Positions 23,780-32,460 of a stretch of 64,000 nucleotides of DNA are shown in pieces. The position numbers and the translations under genes are program-made. The stretch spans positions 1 through 64,000 of the forward strand of contig JASJCB010000018.1 of assembly GCA_030066195.1 (NCBI GenBank), read 5' to 3'. The notes under the pieces are model-generated. The model did no database searches. It was not told the origin of the DNA and was given only the letters and a program-made list of their open reading frames with translations. Source of the stretch: Acidobacteriota bacterium (lineage in GTDB: Bacteria; Acidobacteriota; Holophagae; Acanthopleuribacterales; Acanthopleuribacteraceae). The stretch's first letter is position 1. Each line of letters opens with the position of its first letter.

Positions 23780-24511
23780 TCAACTTTGCTTTAAAGACTG
23801 CTTGTAATCATCGATTAACTGAAAACGAGGTCGCATCATGTCCAGAGGAAGGCAAAATGCCGGCTTACCGTCATACCAGGGCCGTACCTCAAGATCCGCC
23901 CGGCGATCTTCGATCTCACGAATCGACAACATCCGCAATGATGCTTCGACCGGGTCTTCACCGTTTCTTTCAAAGAACGCCAGAACTACAGGACATTTGG
24001 TGAACGCTTCCATGTTCAAATGCTTGTCAACATGATCTACATCGAGGCGGTAATGGGGGTAGCCCGTATCCTCCAGCTTGGAGCGGCATTTCACATCGAC
24101 TTCCAGGCTTCCGACATTGCGAATGAGAAAGTCGCCCCGCTTGATGGGGATTTCCTCGGCGACATTGGTGTAGCTTTTGAAACTCTCCTGAGTCTGGTTG
24201 AGCTCCTCCACAATCAAGCCCTCTTTCATACACATTTCCTTGAAGAGGATCTCTGCTTTTTTTCCCACGCGATAGTTGGATTCGGTGTACAGCTTACAGT
24301 GTTTGGTCTCGCCAACCAGCGCGGGTGTCCAGCTTGGTTCACCTTGGTAGATAATGCTTTCCTTTGTTAAATCCTTGAAATGACGCAGCTCATCCAGATC
24401 GGTAATGTAGTGATGCACAAGACGTGTTATTGCTTCCGGCGATTCCTCTTCACGATGATTGCTCTCAGGTCGCGGTTCTTTTTCAATCTTCAGAATGATG
24501 TGGTAACCCAT
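23780..24511 (-). CDS. Putative PD-(D/E)XK-fold nuclease-like protein
   Basis: 243-aa protein I cannot place in a named family. The middle follows the restriction-endonuclease-like fold: helix 'KKAEILFKEMCMKEGLIVEE' with Glu, then KRGDFLIR (metal-binding Asp), then LEVDVKCRSK supplying the Asp-X-Lys. After the core come HYRLDVDHVDKHL and a basic C-terminus. No signal peptide. ATG 24511 has GAGGAG upstream; a longer frame to 24583 lacks a ribosome site. GC is lower than in neighbouring chromosomal genes. It lies between two 40-bp direct repeats in the accessory island, so it is probably mobile or defence-related DNA. Confidence 0.55.
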   Translation of the reverse strand: MGYHIILKIEKEPRPESNHREEESPEAITRLVHHYITDLDELRHFKDLTKESIIYQGEPSWTPALVGETKHCKLYTESNYRVGKKAEILFKEMCMKEGLIVEELNQTQESFKSYTNVAEEIPIKRGDFLIRNVGSLEVDVKCRSKLEDTGYPHYRLDVDHVDKHLNMEAFTKCPVVLAFFERNGEDPVEASLRMLSIREIEDRRADLEVRPWYDGKPAFCLPLDMMRPRFQLIDDYKQSLKQS

Positions 24512-24714
24512 GCTTCGGCTCCTCAGGTTGTTGGTTGACGGTTTGTACCATTTTACCCGGCATATGTATAGCGCATGACACACCTTGAGACTTGCCAGGT
24601 GCTCCGGCCCGAGCCCGGCATGGTGATGTCGCCGATTGGCTCACCTCGGATATCTTCGGCCTCGGCCGGGCGCGTTCGGTTGATGCCGAACCTGCGATTG
24701 CAGCTGCCAACGCC

Positions 24715-24754
24715 CTATCACGCGGCGATGTGGATGCTTCGCCTGATCATTTGC
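24715..24754. repeat. 40-bp direct repeat, copy B
   Basis: Matches copy A (23597-23635) with two mismatches. It lies just upstream of the antitoxin gene's putative -10 element, 1.1 kb from copy A. Confidence 0.8.
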
Positions 24755-24769
24755 GGACACAATGTCTAC

Positions 24770-24775
24770 TATAAT
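24770..24775 (+). promoter_or_regulatory. Candidate -10 element of the antitoxin gene
   Basis: TATAAT 18 bp before the ATG at 24793. No good -35 at 16-18 bp; TTGCGG occurs at 13 bp. The short leader leaves room only for the AGGAGG ribosome site, so the start of transcription would be close to it. Confidence 0.35.
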
Positions 24776-24792
24776 ATGAACAGGAGGTCGTT

Positions 24793-24987
24793 ATGACGAA
24801 TCTCCAAGCTGAAATTCCCCAACGACTCCTGGAAGAGGCTGAACGTTTCGTAGAAGCCGGCCGGCATCGAGATCTCGATGGTCTGGTGGCGGATGCCTTG
24901 CGTCGCTATTTGGACTCTCACTCGGAAACCTCGATGGAGAAATTCATCGAAGAGGATATCGAGTGGGGACTTCATGGCAGTAACTGA
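24793..24987 (+). CDS. Small antitoxin-like protein (64 aa), ribbon-helix-helix type
   Basis: 64-aa protein with AGGAGG five bases before its ATG. The start 'LQAEIPQRLLEEAERFVEAG' followed by 'DLDGLVADALRRYLDSHSE' fits the strand-helix-helix layout of CopG/ParD-like antitoxins that bind DNA as dimers. The acidic C-terminus ('MEKFIEEDIEWGLHG') would be the toxin-contacting part. A second reading frame overlaps its end by 14 bp, the usual arrangement of a toxin gene, but that frame stops after 20 codons. It may be an orphan antitoxin. Confidence 0.6.
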   Translation: MTNLQAEIPQRLLEEAERFVEAGRHRDLDGLVADALRRYLDSHSETSMEKFIEEDIEWGLHGSN

Positions 24988-25036
24988 GCTTGGGAACTGT
25001 CTTGTCACCGTCGATGCAGGGCCATCATCCATTTAG
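24974..25036 (+). pseudogene. Stub of a toxin-like gene overlapping the antitoxin
   Basis: An ATG inside the last codons of the antitoxin opens a 20-codon frame, MAVTELGNCLVTVDAGPSSI, then TAG. The 'VTVDAGP' strand resembles the first strand of PIN-domain toxins, where the Asp binds metal. The continuation is not found in any frame of the next 100 bp. This is a weak call based on position and one short motif. Confidence 0.25.
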
Positions 25037-25141
25037 ACGAGTCGGAGGCCTCATCGGCGCTCAGTAGTTTTTATAATCCGCACCATGGGAGAGATCCTGC
25101 TATGCTGCAGGGAGTGAAAGCTTTTATCGGGAGACCTTGAC

Positions 25142-25879
25142 GTGCTCGGCTTGGGAGAATTGGTACTGATTGGATTGCTCATCTTGATATTCTTCGTCAG
25201 GCCGTCGGGGATCTTCGGCCCCTCGGATGAGAAAGCTCTGGGTTCAAAGGCAGTCGAGGAACGTCTGGAAGAAGGAACGATTCAGGAATTGGATGATGAA
25301 TCGATCCGCCGTATCCTCCAAACCTTCAGCAGTTGCACAGTCTTGAAGTTTCCCGACCATAGGTTATATCTGGCAGAACAAGAAACCCCCAATGTCAGCG
25401 CCCTGCCCGGCGGTTATCTCGTGATAACCCGGGGACTTTATGAGCTGTATCGGAAAGGCGAAGTCGGCGCGGATGAAATGGCCGGTATTCTGGCGCATGA
25501 AATCGGTCATGTGGAATTGGGGCACGGCAAATCGGCGGCGCTCAGGGACTTCTGGTCACGTGGTCTGAAAGGCGGATCGGATTATCTGAAACTCGCTCCG
25601 GGATCCAATGTCTGGTTCAAGCTAAGCAAATTCCTCTTGGAAAAGCAGTCAAGCAGAAGGGAAGAATACGAGGCCGACCGCTATGGATTGGCTCTTGTTT
25701 ACAAGGCGGGATACCAAACGACCGGACTGAAGAACTTCCTGATCAAAATCAAGGAGATGAGCGGCGCTCATCCCAAGTGGACGGCGCTTGTCAGCACCCA
25801 TCCTCACCTGGACGATCGCATTCAAGAACTGGATGTCCACATCGAGGCACTCTCAGAGACGGGCAAGCTTGCTTTTTGA
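25142..25879 (+). CDS. M48-family zinc metalloprotease
   Basis: 245-aa protease. The N-terminal hydrophobic helix (residues 5-19) anchors it in the membrane or serves as a signal. The zinc-binding HExxH motif is in ILAHEIGHVELGHG (about residues 118-131). The third ligand Glu is in REEYEADRYGL (about 176-186), as in M48 peptidases. The C-terminus has THPHLDDRIQEL, the common M48 ending with a His-Pro motif. It resembles LoiP/BepA-like quality-control proteases without TPRs. The start is GTG at 25142 with GGAGA upstream. It is a single gene after the accessory island. Confidence 0.85.
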   Translation: MLGLGELVLIGLLILIFFVRPSGIFGPSDEKALGSKAVEERLEEGTIQELDDESIRRILQTFSSCTVLKFPDHRLYLAEQETPNVSALPGGYLVITRGLYELYRKGEVGADEMAGILAHEIGHVELGHGKSAALRDFWSRGLKGGSDYLKLAPGSNVWFKLSKFLLEKQSSRREEYEADRYGLALVYKAGYQTTGLKNFLIKIKEMSGAHPKWTALVSTHPHLDDRIQELDVHIEALSETGKLAF

Positions 25880-26118
25880 TCGTCAAATCCATATGGTGAT
25901 GCCGGGCACACCAGTTCCCGGCCTGATACTCATTCCATGCCGAGACTATCTTTTCCATCTTTGACGGCTTGCTCAACCCCAAACCTTTCAAATTGTCGAT
26001 AGGCAGGTGTTTTGGTACTTATCTCCGTTGTCGCATTGCTCAAGGAGTACTTATAGTGCCGGGTGTCGTCAGAACCGCTCGGCGCGTCCGACAACCGGCG
26101 AACGGGGATGCAGCCGGT

Positions 26119-27255
26119 CTATCCGATGATCTCTTTGACCGCGTCCAGGAATTGATCGACTTCGGTGTGGGTATTGTACAGGTGGGGTGATGCTCTGACG
26201 CGGCCACCCCTGTCCGCAACGACGATACCGCGTTGTTTCAAGGCCTGGTCGATTTCGTTCGAGGGCTTGTTCGGGTGGGAGAAACAAACGATATGATGCC
26301 GTAGCTCCGGCGGCGGGCTGACCACACAGCCCAGCGCCTCCAGGCCTTCAGCCAGGCGATTGCATAGGGCGCGGATATGATCCGCAATCGCCTCGGGCGT
26401 TGCTTCTTGGATCAATGCCAACGCGGCGTCGAATCCCTCGATCAGTCCGTAGGCGGGGCTGCCCTCCTCGAATCGGGTTGTATCGGGAAGCAAGGTGTTG
26501 TCTTCCAACCGGAATTCCCAACCGTTGATCATGCTCTTCCAGCCCACCAGGACCGGACGCATGGCGGCGGCCAGGTCTTTGCGCATATAGACGGCGCCCA
26601 TGCCCATCATTCCCAGCATCCACTTGTGACTGTCGGCGGATAGGAAATCGATATGCAAATCGCGCACATCAATGGGAAGGGCGCCGACCGTTTGGATGCC
26701 GTCCACGCAGAATAAAATGCCGCGATCCCGGCACAGTTCGCCGAGCGTTTTCAAATCGGTGACCGCGCCGGTGCTGAACTGCGCCGAACTGACCGCGACC
26801 AGCCTGGTTTCCGGGCGAAGGGCTCGGGCAACCGCCTCGATATTCGCGCCGCCGTGGAGCGGCTCGATTTCGTCCACGATCAAGCCGCGATGCCGGGCCG
26901 CATGGTGCCAGACATGATAATTGGAGGGGTACTCCACATCGGAGGTAACGATGATCCGTTGCCCCGAGCGCCAGGAGAGACCTTCGGCCACCAGTGAGAG
27001 ACCGTGGGAGGTGTTGCGCACAAAGGCGACCTCTTCGCTGTCGGAACCTATCAGCCCCGCGAATCGGGCGCGGCAACGCTCGGCCCCGTCTTCCCAGGCG
27101 TCGAAGTCCACACCGTCGCGGGCCTGAAGGGTAAACCAGTTGTTGACGGCTTCGCATACCCGGCGGGAGGTGGGGGCTACACCGGCGTGGTTGAAATAGA
27201 TGATATTTCGCTCGGTGATGGGAAACTCTTTGCGGTATTTATCGGTGATGGTCAT
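26119..27255 (-). CDS. Class V aminotransferase (cysteine desulfurase-like fold)
   Basis: 378-aa PLP enzyme of aminotransferase class V. The PLP lysine is in SADSHKWMLG (about residue 220); DGIQTVGALPIDV supplies the Asp that pairs with the PLP ring nitrogen. 'FVRNTSHGLSLVAEGL' forms the phosphate-binding region, and the N-terminus carries YFNHAGVAPTS. It lacks the active-site Cys loop of true cysteine desulfurases, so it is more like isopenicillin-N epimerase or other class V lyases and transferases of unknown substrate. ATG 27255 has AAGGAG upstream. It is monocistronic. Confidence 0.85.
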   Translation of the reverse strand: MTITDKYRKEFPITERNIIYFNHAGVAPTSRRVCEAVNNWFTLQARDGVDFDAWEDGAERCRARFAGLIGSDSEEVAFVRNTSHGLSLVAEGLSWRSGQRIIVTSDVEYPSNYHVWHHAARHRGLIVDEIEPLHGGANIEAVARALRPETRLVAVSSAQFSTGAVTDLKTLGELCRDRGILFCVDGIQTVGALPIDVRDLHIDFLSADSHKWMLGMMGMGAVYMRKDLAAAMRPVLVGWKSMINGWEFRLEDNTLLPDTTRFEEGSPAYGLIEGFDAALALIQEATPEAIADHIRALCNRLAEGLEALGCVVSPPPELRHHIVCFSHPNKPSNEIDQALKQRGIVVADRGGRVRASPHLYNTHTEVDQFLDAVKEIIG

Positions 27256-27657
27256 GGATTCGCTCCTTGGTTTTCCCAAGCATATGGCATGCGTTGTTTA
27301 TTGTAGGCGATGGTTCGGCTTTTAGCTGCACCAAGGACAACAAGACTCACTTTTTCAGACGTTGAGCGACCACTTTGAATCTATTTCTTAAACCGAGGGT
27401 TTCATTACCTTGGTTTCTATGAACAGCGCATCCATTCATGTATATAAGGTCGATCAATGATCGAACCTGTTTTTTTCGCTTTTTTGGAATGCGGGCATAC
27501 CCTTTCGTGTTCCTCACATACGGACACGGACGGCACACACTCCGTGATTCCCCGGCGTTTTTGCGCACGGCGCAACCGTACTGGTTCCAAGCTTCTCCAC
27601 TTGAATACCGGATCCACCTGATTGTCACGAAGACCTATCACCGCCAGGGAGACCATT
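27256..27657. other. Intergenic stretch between aminotransferase and CDGSH genes
   Basis: About 400 bp with no credible gene. An imperfect hairpin with arms CGATCA/TGATCG lies at about 27447-27466 and is followed by GTTTTTTT, which looks like a plus-strand terminator, yet no plus-strand gene precedes it. It may be left over from a lost gene. Confidence 0.4.
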
Positions 27658-27684
27658 GGGGTGAGCGGCCCACCCGCTCACCCC
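27658..27684. terminator. Strong hairpin behind the CDGSH gene
   Basis: Perfect 11-bp inverted repeat GGGGTGAGCGG / CCGCTCACCCC with a 5-nt loop, 9 bp after the stop of the minus-strand CDGSH gene. The T-rich tail is poor on the minus strand and better on the plus strand (GTCTTTTC), so it may work in both directions or simply protect the mRNA end. Confidence 0.6.
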
Positions 27685-27693
27685 GTCTTTTCT

Positions 27694-27939
27694 TCAGCGC
27701 TTCAGCTTGTTGTGACTGTTGTCGCAGAAGGGGCCTTTCTTCGTATGCTTGCACGCGCACAGGAATAAAGTCCGGGTTCGCGGCGGCACATATTCCTGGG
27801 GCGTGAAATCGGTTCCGGCGTGGGAGCCGTCGCACCAGGGCTGATTGCCGCTCCTGCCGCAGGTGCACCACCAATATGATTCGCCCTCTTTGACCTCAAC
27901 TTCGACAGGGCTATACGAAGCTATAACCGGTTCAGCCAT
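27694..27939 (-). CDS. CDGSH-type iron-sulfur protein
   Basis: 81-aa protein with two mitoNEET-type [2Fe-2S] motifs. The first is CTCGRSGNQPWCDGSH (residues 25-40), the second CACKHTKKGPFCDNSH (about 61-76). Each has the Cys-X-Cys-...-Cys-...-His ligand pattern, so it should bind two [2Fe-2S] clusters with single His ligands. Bacterial members act in electron transfer or iron-sulfur/redox homeostasis; the exact role is unknown. ATG with AAGGAGG upstream, and a strong hairpin after the stop. Divergent from the symporter gene. Confidence 0.92.
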   Translation of the reverse strand: MAEPVIASYSPVEVEVKEGESYWWCTCGRSGNQPWCDGSHAGTDFTPQEYVPPRTRTLFLCACKHTKKGPFCDNSHNKLKR

Positions 27940-28111
27940 ACGGCCTCCTTGGATAAAGCGGAAAAGTGTCGGTTACTCAATACTCGGCCGGCTTGCTCCA
28001 AAAAGCAAGTGATTTCCCTGCCAGGTTTTTGCAATCGTTTTCCCCGACTTGTGTCTTCTCGGCTTCCAGTGCTATGCTAAGTCGTTGAACCAAAACGAAT
28101 TCGGGGATCTC

Positions 28112-30031
28112 TTGAATTTATCGCCGCTCGACTGGCTCATTGTTGCCACAACGCTTCTCTTTCTGATTGCATCCGTGCAGTTGGCGCGCAAGCTCATGCG
28201 CAGTGTGGCCGACTTCCTGGCCGCAGGACGCTCCGCCGGTCGCTATTTGATTACCGTGTCCAGCGGGTTGGCCGGGTTGGGCGCCATTACCATCGTTGCC
28301 GAGATGGAAATGAACCTCCTGGCCGGGTTCTCCATGGCCTGGTGGGGGCTCACCATGTCCGTGGTCGTCCTACTGGTTTATGTCAGCGGTTGGGTTCGCT
28401 ACCGGTTCCGGCAAACGCGCGTGCTCACCCTGGCCCAGTTTTTCGAGCAGCGCTACAGTCGCAACTTCCGCATCTTCGCGGGCATCTTGTGTTTTGTGTC
28501 CGGCCTGATCAACTTCGGCATCTTCCCCGCGGTGGGCGCCCGCTTCTTCATCTATTTCTGCGGCCTGCCCCAGTCCTTGGATCTGTTCGGCTTGAGCGTC
28601 GGCACCTTTCCGCTGCTGATGATCGGCCTGCTGAGCCTGTCGCTCTACTTCGTCTTCAACGGCGGCCAGGTGGCGGTGATCATCACGGATTTCTTCCAGG
28701 GCCTGTTCGTGAACCTGGTCTTTCTGGGCCTGTTCTTCTATTTCGCCCTCACCGTGGATTGGGGCGTCATCTTCGAGGCCCTGAGCGCCGCGCCGGAAGA
28801 CGCCTCCATGTTGAATCCATACAAGACCAGCAATATGCGCGATTTCAACTTCTGGTATTTTCTGATCGGCGTCATCGGTTTTATCTACAATCAAATGTCC
28901 TGGCAGGGCACCCAGGCCTACAATGTCTCGGCCACCAGCGCGCACGAGGCCAAGATGAGCGCGGTTTTGGACGGTTGGCGCGGCTTTCCCAAGGGTGTCC
29001 TCTTCCTGCTGCTGCCCATCATCACCTACACCGTGCTGAACCACGACAGTTTCAACACCGTTGCCGAGAGCGTTACCGCGACCCTGGCTCCCATCGACAG
29101 CGAGCCCATCCGCAATCAACTGCGCGTTCCGCTGGTGCTGACACATATCCTGCCCAAGGGACTGATGGGCGCTTTTGCGGCCGTGATGCTGGCAGCGTTT
29201 ATCTCCACGCACGATACCTATCTGCATTCCTGGGCCTCGGTTTTGGTGCAGGATGTGGTCATGCCCTTCCGCAAAAAACCCTTCACGCCCGAGCAGCACC
29301 TGAAAGTACTCCGCCTGGCCGTGATCTTCGTGGCCGTGTTCATCTTCCTGTTCAGCCTGTTGTTCAAGCAGAGCGAGTATATTCACCTGTTCTTTGCCAT
29401 CACCGGCGCGATCTTCGTGGGCGGCGCAGGCGCGGTGATCATCGGCGGGCTTTACTGGGACCGAGGGACGGCGCGGGGCGCTTGGGCCGCCTTGATCACC
29501 GGTTCGGGCATTTCCATCGCCGGTATCGTGATCCACCAATTGGCGGACGACTTCTTCATCAACGGTCAGTGGTTCTGGTTGCTGTCCATGGTCGGCGCCT
29601 CGACGGCGTATGTGCTGGGTTCCCTGTTGGGTCCCAAGAATACCGTGGATATGGACAAACTGCTGCATCGAGGCGCCTATGAAATCGAGGAAGAGCACAA
29701 GGTGGTCGGCGCTCCCGAGCGGGGGTATCGGCTGTTGTTCATTACCTCCGAGTTCACACGCGGCGACAAGTTCATCTACATCCTGAACTATGTGTGGACC
29801 TTGGGCTGGTTCCTAACCTTCGTCATCGGCACCATCTACAATTTGACGCACGATGTTTCCGACGAGGCCTGGTTCCGGTTCTGGATGATCTACCTGGTGA
29901 TCTACATGACGGCGGCGACCGCTGCCTTCGTATGGATGACCATCGGCGGGTTCCGCGACCTGAAGACCATGATCGGTCGCCTGAGAACCATGGAGCGCGA
30001 CCACGCGGACGACGGTTTTGTGGAACGGTAG
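28112..30031 (+). CDS. Sodium:solute symporter (SSS family)
   Basis: About 639-aa inner-membrane transporter of the SSS family, using the sodium gradient to import an unidentified solute. At least 13 hydrophobic helices are visible. The core has 'FLAAGRSAGRYLITVSSGLAGLGAIT' early (TM1 with the Na+-site region), an SGLINFGIFPAVGARF segment, and TM8-like 'GAFAAVMLAAFISTHDTYLHSWASVLVQDV', which carries the Ser/Thr-rich sodium-binding signature. A hydrophilic tail of about 110 residues contains two further helices. The start is uncertain: no ATG is suitable, and I chose TTG 28112 with GGGGA upstream; TTGs at 28085 and 28049 are alternatives. The single-gene setting gives no substrate clue. Confidence 0.85.
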   Translation: MNLSPLDWLIVATTLLFLIASVQLARKLMRSVADFLAAGRSAGRYLITVSSGLAGLGAITIVAEMEMNLLAGFSMAWWGLTMSVVVLLVYVSGWVRYRFRQTRVLTLAQFFEQRYSRNFRIFAGILCFVSGLINFGIFPAVGARFFIYFCGLPQSLDLFGLSVGTFPLLMIGLLSLSLYFVFNGGQVAVIITDFFQGLFVNLVFLGLFFYFALTVDWGVIFEALSAAPEDASMLNPYKTSNMRDFNFWYFLIGVIGFIYNQMSWQGTQAYNVSATSAHEAKMSAVLDGWRGFPKGVLFLLLPIITYTVLNHDSFNTVAESVTATLAPIDSEPIRNQLRVPLVLTHILPKGLMGAFAAVMLAAFISTHDTYLHSWASVLVQDVVMPFRKKPFTPEQHLKVLRLAVIFVAVFIFLFSLLFKQSEYIHLFFAITGAIFVGGAGAVIIGGLYWDRGTARGAWAALITGSGISIAGIVIHQLADDFFINGQWFWLLSMVGASTAYVLGSLLGPKNTVDMDKLLHRGAYEIEEEHKVVGAPERGYRLLFITSEFTRGDKFIYILNYVWTLGWFLTFVIGTIYNLTHDVSDEAWFRFWMIYLVIYMTAATAAFVWMTIGGFRDLKTMIGRLRTMERDHADDGFVER

Positions 30032-30036
30032 CGCCA

Positions 30037-30906
30037 TCAGGGCGCGTCATTTTCCTTCCGGTAGCGGAAGAAGACGCGGTCGATTTCGGCGTTGACCGCT
30101 CGGTGATAGAAGGCGATCGGGCCCACCCAGGGAATGGTCGCCTTGTCCAGGCCTTGCGCCCGTTGGTCCCTGAGGCAGGCAAGCAGCAGCGCCCGGCCGA
30201 GGCCGTTGCCCCTGAAGGCCGGGTCCGTGCCCATGGGTCCGAACCAGCCGGTACCCGGGTTATTGCTGTCGTAGGCGGCGAAACCCGCCGGTTGATCGTC
30301 GACAAAACCCAGGTGCAGCGCAATCGGTCCGCGGCTCATGGCAGCGGCGGCCTCGGCTCGCCACGCGGGCCATAACCGGGCCAGGAAGCGGTCGAGTAGA
30401 TCGCGGTCGGCTGCTTGGGCGCGGCGGATGGTGATGTTGTTGGGTCTGAGGCCGTCCTCGGGCAGGTTGGTCAGGTCAACCGTCATGTTGTAGGTTTGGT
30501 CGAACTTGCGGTAGCCGTGGCGTTCGAAGAAGATCACGGCGCCGGTGTAACGCACGTCCACGCCCGGCCACCAGTAGTTGGGCGCGGATTCGGCGACTCG
30601 GAAGCGGCTTACATGCGGCGCCATACGGCGTTCCAACTCGGTCAGCAGCCTGCCGCCGTAACCCATACCGCGCAGTTGAGGCTCTACCGCAATCAACTTG
30701 ATATAACCGGTGTCCCCGCGTACCACGCCCATGGCCAGGGCCGCGAGTTGACCCCCGTGTTCCATACCCAAGACCAGATCCGGGTTGTAATCGGGATCAT
30801 CCCAGATCTTTTCCTGGAGCAGGGCCTCGGTGGGATGGTCGAAGATCAGGCAACGACGACACAGTGCCGTGAGCGCCGGTCGGTCGGCGGGGAGCGGGGT
30901 GCGCAT
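30037..30906 (-). CDS. Tandem GNAT acetyltransferase
   Basis: 289-aa protein made of two GCN5-related N-acetyltransferase domains. Domain 1 (about residues 1-140) has the acetyl-CoA loop VEPQLRGMGYGGRLL; domain 2 (about 155-285) has TDPAFRGNGLGRALL. Both keep the Arg/Gln-X-X-Gly-X-Gly/Ala pattern, so both could bind acetyl-CoA. The substrate is unknown. Its ATG follows the stop of the LD-carboxypeptidase gene directly (TGA/ATG), so the two are one transcript. It is convergent with the symporter gene, whose stop is 6 bp away. Confidence 0.82.
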   Translation of the reverse strand: MRTPLPADRPALTALCRRCLIFDHPTEALLQEKIWDDPDYNPDLVLGMEHGGQLAALAMGVVRGDTGYIKLIAVEPQLRGMGYGGRLLTELERRMAPHVSRFRVAESAPNYWWPGVDVRYTGAVIFFERHGYRKFDQTYNMTVDLTNLPEDGLRPNNITIRRAQAADRDLLDRFLARLWPAWRAEAAAAMSRGPIALHLGFVDDQPAGFAAYDSNNPGTGWFGPMGTDPAFRGNGLGRALLLACLRDQRAQGLDKATIPWVGPIAFYHRAVNAEIDRVFFRYRKENDAP

Positions 30907-31950
30907 TCAGGATACCGCGGGTTCCAACATGGTCAGGGTGCCCGCGTCCACGTCCAGTTCCGCCTGGATGCCCATGGGCACCGTGGTCTGTTTGGCAACG
31001 TGACCGATCATCAGGCCGCGAATCGCGGGTTTGCCCAGCACCTTGAGGCGATCCATGAAGACTTCTTCCAGGCTGAGGCTGGTGCCTTTGGGATCGGCGT
31101 CGGTGAACTTGCCCAGCGCAAAACCCGCCGCATCGTGCAGCTTGCCGCTCAGCCACAGGTGGGTCAGCATGCGGTCCACCCGGTAAGGCTTCTCGCCGAC
31201 GTCTTCCAGGAAGACGATTTTGTCCTTAAAATCCGGCTCGTAGGGCGTGCCCATCAGCAGGGTCATCAGCGACAGGTTGCCGCCGGTCAAACCGCCGCGC
31301 GCCTTGCCCGGCACGATGCGGGTGAGCCGGTTGACCGCTTCCACCTTGCCCTCGCTGACCTCGAACGGCGGCGGGGCGCCGATGACGACGGGCGCTTCCG
31401 TGTTGACCATGACTTTTTTCATCTCGGCCAGGGCGTAATCGTCCCAGGTCTGCATGGCAATGGGACCGTGGAAGGTGACCAGCCCGGTTTCCTTGTGGAT
31501 GGCCTGGTGCAGGGCGGTGATGTCGCTGTATCCCAGGAAGGGTTTGGGATTCTTGCGAATCACCTTGTAGTTCAGCATGGGCAGGATGCGCGGGGCGCCG
31601 TAGCCGCCGCGCAGGGCAAAGACGGCGTCCACGCTGTCGTCCTTGAACATGGCGTTCAGGTCCCCGGCGCGCTCCTCGTCGGAACCGGCCAGGTAGCCCC
31701 AGCGCTTGAACAGGTGCTTGCCGGGTTTCACCTTGAAGCCCAGCGATTCCACGATTTCCATGGCGAAGCGGATGCTCTCGTTTTCGAAGGCATTACTGGC
31801 GGGCGCGATCAGGCCCACGGTTTGCCCTTTCTCCAGCCGTTTGGGTTTGATCAAGGACGGCCCCCTTCGTTTCTTGGGCGGCGCGGCGGTCACGAAAGGC
31901 GCGGCGCCCAGGCCCAGCATGGATTGAACGAACAACCGGCGATTCATCAT
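30907..31950 (-). CDS. LD-carboxypeptidase (peptidase S66)
   Basis: 347-aa serine carboxypeptidase of the LdcA/MccF family, which removes the terminal D-amino acid from L,D-linked peptidoglycan tetrapeptides during wall recycling or degrades related peptides. The N-terminus MMNRRLFVQSMLGLGAAPF looks like a Tat signal (twin Arg), so it is probably exported. The nucleophile Ser is in PFLGYSDITALH (about residue 145), preceded by ALRGGYGAPRILPML. Later blocks contain the Glu ('VFLEDVGEKPYRVDRML') and the His ('LMIGHVAKQ') of the Ser-Glu-His triad. The start is ATG 31950 (or 31947), with GAGGTGG upstream. The cytoplasmic E. coli LdcA has no signal, so export is notable. Confidence 0.85.
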   Translation of the reverse strand: MMNRRLFVQSMLGLGAAPFVTAAPPKKRRGPSLIKPKRLEKGQTVGLIAPASNAFENESIRFAMEIVESLGFKVKPGKHLFKRWGYLAGSDEERAGDLNAMFKDDSVDAVFALRGGYGAPRILPMLNYKVIRKNPKPFLGYSDITALHQAIHKETGLVTFHGPIAMQTWDDYALAEMKKVMVNTEAPVVIGAPPPFEVSEGKVEAVNRLTRIVPGKARGGLTGGNLSLMTLLMGTPYEPDFKDKIVFLEDVGEKPYRVDRMLTHLWLSGKLHDAAGFALGKFTDADPKGTSLSLEEVFMDRLKVLGKPAIRGLMIGHVAKQTTVPMGIQAELDVDAGTLTMLEPAVS

Positions 31951-32173
31951 GATCCCACCTCGCGGCCATGTATTGACGGCATTGTAGACCGTGGCAGGTT
32001 CCGGGCGCAACCCTACTCGTCGCGCAAAAGGCCCCAGGCATTACGGTCGGCGCATAGCGTCGAAGACCGGCACGTGTCCAATTGTTCTTAACTCGAACGA
32101 CCGTCATTTCATCAGGTGCAAACATCAGAATCCTCCGGTTCCACTAAAGTTGCACTGCACTTTATGACTTGTG

Positions 32174-32460
32174 TCATCCGGCAAACTCTTGTTTACGTTT
32201 TTTCTCCGCCGCTTCTCTTTCTTGTCGAAGCTTCTTTTCTTTTTTCTCTCGCGCTTTCCAGCCCGCCTTCAACTCTTCCAAGGCAATAGGTTCGAATTCT
32301 CTCATATGGCTAAAACCATCGGGGCCGACTACTACGGGTTTTAAGAAAGCTTTTTGAACGTGATGTGTTTAACTTCGCCGGTTGCTTCATGGTATTCGTT
32401 CCCGCGATGCTCTATGTCCATCCCGTGTGGACTCAGGTTGGTGATAAACCAACCTGAGCG
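32174..32460 (-). pseudogene. Frameshifted small gene with a basic coiled-coil tail
   Basis: Reading the minus strand, one frame gives 'SGWFITNLSPHGMDIEHRG' and continues to 'ITFKKLS' then stop. A shift of one base in the AAAAAGCTTTC run continues smoothly as KKAFLKPVVVGPDGFSHMRE and a Lys/Glu/Arg-rich tail ending KRKQEFAG. The joined product looks like one protein of about 95 residues, so the gene is probably broken by a one-base change. No family is recognised, and the original start is not visible. Confidence 0.4.

Noticed and set aside
23776..24003. Plus-strand small frames opposite the nuclease gene
   Set aside because: They are antisense to a frame with a good ribosome site and recognisable nuclease motifs.
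27438..27480. Terminator-like hairpin with T-run on the plus strand
   Set aside because: No plus-strand gene precedes it and the stem is interrupted; noted only as part of the intergenic description.
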